From positions 29,726-93,725 of the forward strand of contig JAHDFM010000001.1 of NCBI GenBank assembly GCA_020628165.1: a DNA stretch of 64,000 nucleotides, in the 5' to 3' direction. The notes under the pieces were generated by a model that saw only the letters and a program-made list of their open reading frames with translations, ran no database searches and was not told the DNA's origin. This document shows, piece by piece, positions 60,242 through 64,000 of the stretch. Source of the stretch: Bdellovibrionales bacterium (GTDB lineage Bacteria; Bdellovibrionota; Bdellovibrionia; Bdellovibrionales; UBA1609). The position numbers and the translations under genes are program-made. Each line of letters opens with the position of its first letter. Position 1 is the first letter of the stretch.

Positions 60242-61159
60242 ATGGATGTGTTTGATGAATTTGAAATGAAACCATTGACGGATGGTCTTGGCTTTCACCA
60301 GAAAAAAGAGCAAATCAACACAGCCTTTAATGAAGTTGATGCCATTGAAAAAGGCGATCTGCTATCGACCCCAAAAAAAGAAGTTAAGACAAAAAGTGTC
60401 GACAGAGCCTCACAAGCTTTGGACAAGTTGATGGACTCACTTAACACTCTTGATAAGCAAGGAATCACTTTTACTGACACTCTTCCAAAAAATGAAGAGC
60501 CTGTTAAAAGCATCACCGCTAGAAGTTTAAACAAAGACCTTGAGACTTTAGAGGTGCTCAAGCAACCAAGCATTCACCCTGTGATGCCAACTAAAGATCA
60601 AACTCCAGCTGATGACACTCCGCCAGAAAAACAAGAGGCCTTACGAAAAGTTGAAAATGAGAAGATTCAAGATGAGATCAATAACAGCTTAGCTGCAGGA
60701 ACTCGTAGAGGGTCGTCGGACTCTTTGGTTGGCAACCTCAAAGAGATGTCTGTATCAATTCCAGCTGCCATTCTCGATGCCATTGTTGTTTTGTCGTTGA
60801 GTCAGATCTTTTTGGTGGCCATGTTGTTTGTCACTGAAACGTCTTTAGACACTTTAGTGTATAGTTTAACTCAAGATCTCATGACACAAATTTCAGCTGT
60901 TATGTTGTTTGTGGTTGTTCTACAGATTTATGTGGTTGTTTCGCGAAGCTTGTTTGGTTGCACTTTAGGTGAGTGGACTTTTGATTGTCAGATGGGTAAA
61001 GATGAGCAAGTTAAACAAGGTTACTACCCAATTCAAAATATTTGGCGATCATTACTTATGATCGGAACGGGAATTGTTGTTCTTCCTTTCTTTTCATTAC
61101 TATTTAGAAAAGACCTAGCAAGATACTTAACAGGCTTGCAACTCTATCGCAGAGTTTAA
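60242..61159 (+). CDS. RDD-family membrane protein with long N-terminal extension
   Basis: About 305 residues from ATG 60242, six bases after AGGAG; the ATG at 60236 directly abuts that site. The first 170 residues are polar, Lys/Glu/Asp-rich and probably cytoplasmic (KKEQINTAFNEVDAIEKGDL). The RDD part follows: SIPAAILDAIVVLSLSQIFL, a second helix near 215, SRSLFGCTLGEWTFDCQMGK and NIWRSLLMIGTGIVVLPFFS. RDD proteins are often transporters or antiporters; here the role is unknown. Same transcript as prmA-rsmE. Confidence 0.78.
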   Translation: MDVFDEFEMKPLTDGLGFHQKKEQINTAFNEVDAIEKGDLLSTPKKEVKTKSVDRASQALDKLMDSLNTLDKQGITFTDTLPKNEEPVKSITARSLNKDLETLEVLKQPSIHPVMPTKDQTPADDTPPEKQEALRKVENEKIQDEINNSLAAGTRRGSSDSLVGNLKEMSVSIPAAILDAIVVLSLSQIFLVAMLFVTETSLDTLVYSLTQDLMTQISAVMLFVVVLQIYVVVSRSLFGCTLGEWTFDCQMGKDEQVKQGYYPIQNIWRSLLMIGTGIVVLPFFSLLFRKDLARYLTGLQLYRRV

Positions 61160-61205
61160 GCTTCGAGCCTAATAAGATAATTAATGAGCGGCCTGTAGAT
61201 CTAGC

Positions 61206-61688
61206 ATGAAAGATTTTTTCGCAAGTATAAAAAACAAAACAGAGTTGGTGAGCTCGGTCCGGGAGCTCAAAAGCCAGGGACAAAAAATTGTTTTCACCAA
61301 TGGCTGTTTTGATTTATTACACCCAGGCCATGTCACTTATTTGGCAGAAGCAAGATCATTGGGTGATATTTTAGTTGTTGGCTTAGACACCGATCAAAGT
61401 GTTAAAAAACTAAAGGGCGAAAGTCGCCCAATCCAAGATCAAGACTCAAGAGCCAAAGTGTTATCCTCTCTTCGATCAGTAGATTTCATATGTTTTTTTG
61501 AAGACGGCAATCCAGAACCATTAATAGAAGCCATAGTCCCTGATATCTTAGTGAAGGGTGGTGATTGGAGGCCTGAACAAATCAGAGGTTCTGCCTTCGT
61601 TTTAAGCAACGGCGGCCAAGTCAAATCCCTTAAATTCGTAGAAGGCCACTCAACCACCCACCTCATAGAAAAAAGCGCTAAAAGTTAA
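61206..61688 (+). CDS. rfaE2: D-glycero-beta-D-manno-heptose 1-phosphate adenylyltransferase
   Basis: Single-domain HldE C-half (RfaE2) that makes ADP-heptose for the lipopolysaccharide core. 160 residues. Nucleotidyltransferase motif VFTNGCFDLLHPGHVTYL with HPGH, then LVVGLDTDQSVKKLKGESRP and LVKGGDW. The kinase half of HldE is absent, so a separate HldE1 is expected elsewhere. Closely related cytidylyltransferases share the HxGH motif, but KGGDW and RPIQDQDSRA favour RfaE2. Confidence 0.88.
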   Translation: MKDFFASIKNKTELVSSVRELKSQGQKIVFTNGCFDLLHPGHVTYLAEARSLGDILVVGLDTDQSVKKLKGESRPIQDQDSRAKVLSSLRSVDFICFFEDGNPEPLIEAIVPDILVKGGDWRPEQIRGSAFVLSNGGQVKSLKFVEGHSTTHLIEKSAKS

Positions 61689-61718
61689 AAGTAACTTCAT
61701 CTAACGTTCTGAAAGTAA

Positions 61719-61750
61719 GTTCATCCTGAGCAAAGTGAAGGGCCTAACCG
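61719..61750 (+). repeat. Dispersed TGTCATYCTGAG-type repeat, copy 3
   Basis: GTTCATCCTGAGCAAAGTGA followed by AGGGCCTAACCG, with ACTTCTAA 20 bases on. Matches the copies at 44384 and 63046. Confidence 0.7.
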
Positions 61751-61860
61751 TAAATCACGCACTTCTAAAATACATAACAAACCCTTATGCAACCAAAAGC
61801 ATTTTACCAACAACCATCCGCAAGATTGTCAGTGCCAATTTTAAAAGTTAAGTAAACACC

Positions 61861-63021
61861 ATGATTAGGTGGGAGATCTTTCATTTTCTAATGAAAGCGG
61901 GGATTATTTTATTAACCAGTTGGCAAGCTCATGCAAAGCCACACTGGGTGCAAACCCTTTGTGAATCCAACAAATCAGTTTTAATTCTAGACAACTTCTA
62001 CAGACAAACTCCAGATTATGGCTCGCAAATGACAAAACCTCTTTTTGATATCGATGGCGATGCTATTGCAGATGTTGAGCATGGTGACATAGTTAAGCTC
62101 ATTGCAAACAGTAACTTCAACGACATAAAAACCTACGGCCTCAATAGAACAAATAATCATAACATCACAACCGACGACATCGCTTCAGCGTTAATAAAAA
62201 TCATCGAACTGATCGATACTAATAAAATGCAAAAACCATCTGCTCTATTAATGTCTATTGGTATGTTCATAAGCTTTGATAAACTTAATAAAGAATTGAG
62301 ATTAAATGATGCCATAAATCCAGAAAATTTAATGTCTTCTAAAAGGAAGGCACTACAACGTATTTTAGAGCTGAATGAAAGAGTCAACAAAACTCCTTTT
62401 ATTAGTAAAACAGCACAACTCATACAGCTCACAAGAAAAATTAATGAACTAGGCATTGAGTTTGTCGTTGCTGGCGGAAACCACATTCCAAGTCATAAGT
62501 TTAACTTTTACAGTTTGTTAAAAATAAAGACGGTCGGTGCTTTGACGTTTCATGGGAAGGAAGTCGCTCCTTATTCTCACTTTCATGAGGATGCAAGTGT
62601 TTACGTTGTCGGAGACATTGTCGTTCGTAGGTTAGAAAATGGAATCGACTTGAACAACGATGGCGAGATTGATGTCACTACAAATGAACTCAGCTGGGAA
62701 GAGCCAATTGTTAATAAATATCGAGGCCGTGAAGTGAATGGCTCCGTAAAAAGTGAAGAAGAGTGGAGCTTCATAAGTGAAGGAGTTTTTTATTTCTCAA
62801 TACTCAATGAAGTTGCAGGATACAGATACAACGAAATGCAAGGTGATGCTACCCAAGATTTTGCTATAACTTACGGAGAGTGGGTCGTCTTTCCTGGTGG
62901 CTTTCATTTGAAAAAAGACTCACAAGAAAATTATAGGTACGACCCTTCTGGCGACGGTAATCCAAACCAAGTATCAACCTTAAGAGGCACCTCCTACGCT
63001 ACCCCAAACCTTTGTCAGTAA
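61861..63021 (+). CDS. Compact exported subtilase-like protein
   Basis: 386 residues with a signal peptide (IFHFLMKAGIILLTSWQAHA). The S8 elements are present in order: Asp in VLILDNFYRQ, His in DVEHGDIVKLI, an oxyanion-like GGNH in VVAGGNHIPS and Ser in RGTSYATPNLC. The spacing is unusual and the protein ends just four residues after the ATP motif, so the helix after the catalytic Ser is missing. Either a divergent minimal subtilase or an inactive relative. It lies between two copies of the dispersed repeat. Confidence 0.7.
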   Translation: MIRWEIFHFLMKAGIILLTSWQAHAKPHWVQTLCESNKSVLILDNFYRQTPDYGSQMTKPLFDIDGDAIADVEHGDIVKLIANSNFNDIKTYGLNRTNNHNITTDDIASALIKIIELIDTNKMQKPSALLMSIGMFISFDKLNKELRLNDAINPENLMSSKRKALQRILELNERVNKTPFISKTAQLIQLTRKINELGIEFVVAGGNHIPSHKFNFYSLLKIKTVGALTFHGKEVAPYSHFHEDASVYVVGDIVVRRLENGIDLNNDGEIDVTTNELSWEEPIVNKYRGREVNGSVKSEEEWSFISEGVFYFSILNEVAGYRYNEMQGDATQDFAITYGEWVVFPGGFHLKKDSQENYRYDPSGDGNPNQVSTLRGTSYATPNLCQ

Positions 63022-63045
63022 TAATATTTATTGAAAAATAAATTG

Positions 63046-63080
63046 TATCATCCTGAGCGCAGCTAAGGACCCAATCGCAA
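63046..63080 (+). repeat. Dispersed TGTCATYCTGAG-type repeat, copy 4
   Basis: TATCATCCTGAGCGCAGCTA followed by AGGACCCAATCGCAA. It is the closest copy to the inferred consensus in its second half. Confidence 0.7.
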
Positions 63081-63192
63081 ACCACACAACCTCATTGACA
63101 CACAAAAAGAAATAAGAAATCATACAAACATGACAAATTAATTTCCATTTTTTTATTTTAATATTGAACTTAAATTTATAATGGAGATTATT

Positions 63193-63987
63193 ATGAGTAA
63201 CCACACATTCTTCTATTCAGAAGCTGAACTTTACGACATTGCATTTGATTTCAAAGATATTAAAGACGAATGCAATTTTATTGATAAAATTTTTTACAAA
63301 CACACTCAAAAAAAAGTGAGTGGTTTTTTAGACATCGCCTGCGGGCCAGGGTTGCATGCCATCGAGTTTGCGTTGAGAGGAGTAAGATCTTTAGGCATAG
63401 ACAAATCAGAGCAAATGATTAGATATGCTCAAGCCAAAGCAAATAAAGACAATTCAAAGGCTCAATTTCTTTGTGCAGATATGTTGGCTTTTAAACTACC
63501 TCAAAAAGTAGATGTAGCAGGAATCTTTATGGATTCAACATCCTATATGTTAACCAACGAAGATGTCATTCAGCACTTTAGACAGGTTGCAGACAATTTA
63601 AATGACGATGGGCTCTATGTTTTAGAGATGTCTCATCCTAGAGATATCTTTAACCTCGGGCAATCGACAGAGACAAGTTGGGACATGAAAAAAGAAAACG
63701 TGTCTGTACATGTAGAGTGGGGAGATGCCAGCGATGAATTTAACCCTATCACTCAAGTGACATCAACCTCTGTGACTTTAACATCAGAAGTGAATGGTCA
63801 GACTCTTGTTGTAAAAGATAAGGCTCCTCAAAGAGTCTTTACGGTGAATGAGTTCTTAGCTCTTGTTATGGCGAGTGGAGTTTTTAAAGTTAAAGAGATT
63901 TACGGGGCAATGAATATGGAAGTTGCTTTTACCAACAAAAAAGAAGCTTGGCGCATGGTTCCTGTATTACAAAAGGTGAATTCTTAA
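63193..63987 (+). CDS. Class I SAM-dependent methyltransferase
   Basis: About 264 residues from ATG 63193, which has GGAG seven bases upstream; ATG 63181 is less likely. Motif I is FLDIACGPGLHAIEFALRG, then SLGIDKSEQMIRYAQAKANK, AQFLCADMLAF and DGLYVLEMSHPRDIF. The fold is that of small-molecule methyltransferases (Methyltransf_25 type). The substrate cannot be read from sequence, and the neighbours give no hint. Confidence 0.85.
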   Translation: MSNHTFFYSEAELYDIAFDFKDIKDECNFIDKIFYKHTQKKVSGFLDIACGPGLHAIEFALRGVRSLGIDKSEQMIRYAQAKANKDNSKAQFLCADMLAFKLPQKVDVAGIFMDSTSYMLTNEDVIQHFRQVADNLNDDGLYVLEMSHPRDIFNLGQSTETSWDMKKENVSVHVEWGDASDEFNPITQVTSTSVTLTSEVNGQTLVVKDKAPQRVFTVNEFLALVMASGVFKVKEIYGAMNMEVAFTNKKEAWRMVPVLQKVNS

Positions 63988-64000
63988 ATTTTAATGTCAC

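Overview
The window looks like a low-GC chromosome segment of a Bdellovibrionota-type bacterium (Bdellovibrio and relatives). This rests on gene content and on my recollection of gene order, not on a search: recA beside a PilT-like gene, recX and alaS; a compact flgF-flgG-flgA-flgH-flgI-flgJ-flgM-flgN-flgK-flgL run followed by csrA and fliW; a Ser/Thr kinase paired with a sigma54 activator; and very many exported proteins, lipoproteins and secreted subtilases. I see no tRNA, rRNA, CRISPR array, prophage or transposase gene.

Layout. 1-6.7 kb: two overlapping lipoprotein genes (one cut by the window edge and running leftward), mutY, agmatinase, two tandem related exported proteins, a family-2 glycosyltransferase ending inside a perfect 27-bp inverted repeat, and a PH-domain membrane protein with an in-frame amber codon. 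6.7-13.4 kb: alaS-recX-degenerate pilT leftward; pgpA-pncC-recA rightward. 13.5-26.5 kb: mostly exported proteins of unknown function, including a flavin oxidase-like lipoprotein, a beta-propeller lipoprotein, a papain/NlpC-like protein, an RHS/YD-like operon and two head-to-head gene fragments. 26.5-29.7 kb: exported alpha/beta hydrolase, aspartokinase, lytic transglycosylase with LysM.

30-45.6 kb is the regulatory and flagellar block. A membrane Ser/Thr kinase overlaps a sigma54 activator. Downstream, sequences matching sigma54 -24/-12 promoters precede an outer-membrane protein gene (one mismatch) and flgF (perfect match). The flagellar genes encode the distal rod, P and L rings, the rod-cap protein FlgJ (here with a degenerate peptidase-like tail), the anti-sigma factor FlgM, the FlgN chaperone, hook-filament junction proteins FlgK and FlgL, and the CsrA-FliW post-transcriptional pair.

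45.7-53 kb holds a translationally coupled pair: an exported 1277-residue protein of unknown function and a roughly 1150-residue subtilase. 53-64 kb holds a lipoprotein, an acetyltransferase flanked by two inverted 148-nt elements, a FlgT-C-like protein, two related lipoproteins with G-run leaders, prmA-rsmE-RDD protein, an rfaE2-type nucleotidyltransferase, a compact subtilase and a methyltransferase.

The least explained signal is the pair of 148-nt elements at 54673-54820 and 55589-55736. They share a conserved core, but their outer stem arms differ in sequence and still pair within each copy, which points to selection on a folded structure. A second family of short dispersed repeats (consensus near TGTCATYCTGAGCGAAGYGA) occurs in intergenic gaps and has expanded into a 19-nt tandem array before csrA.
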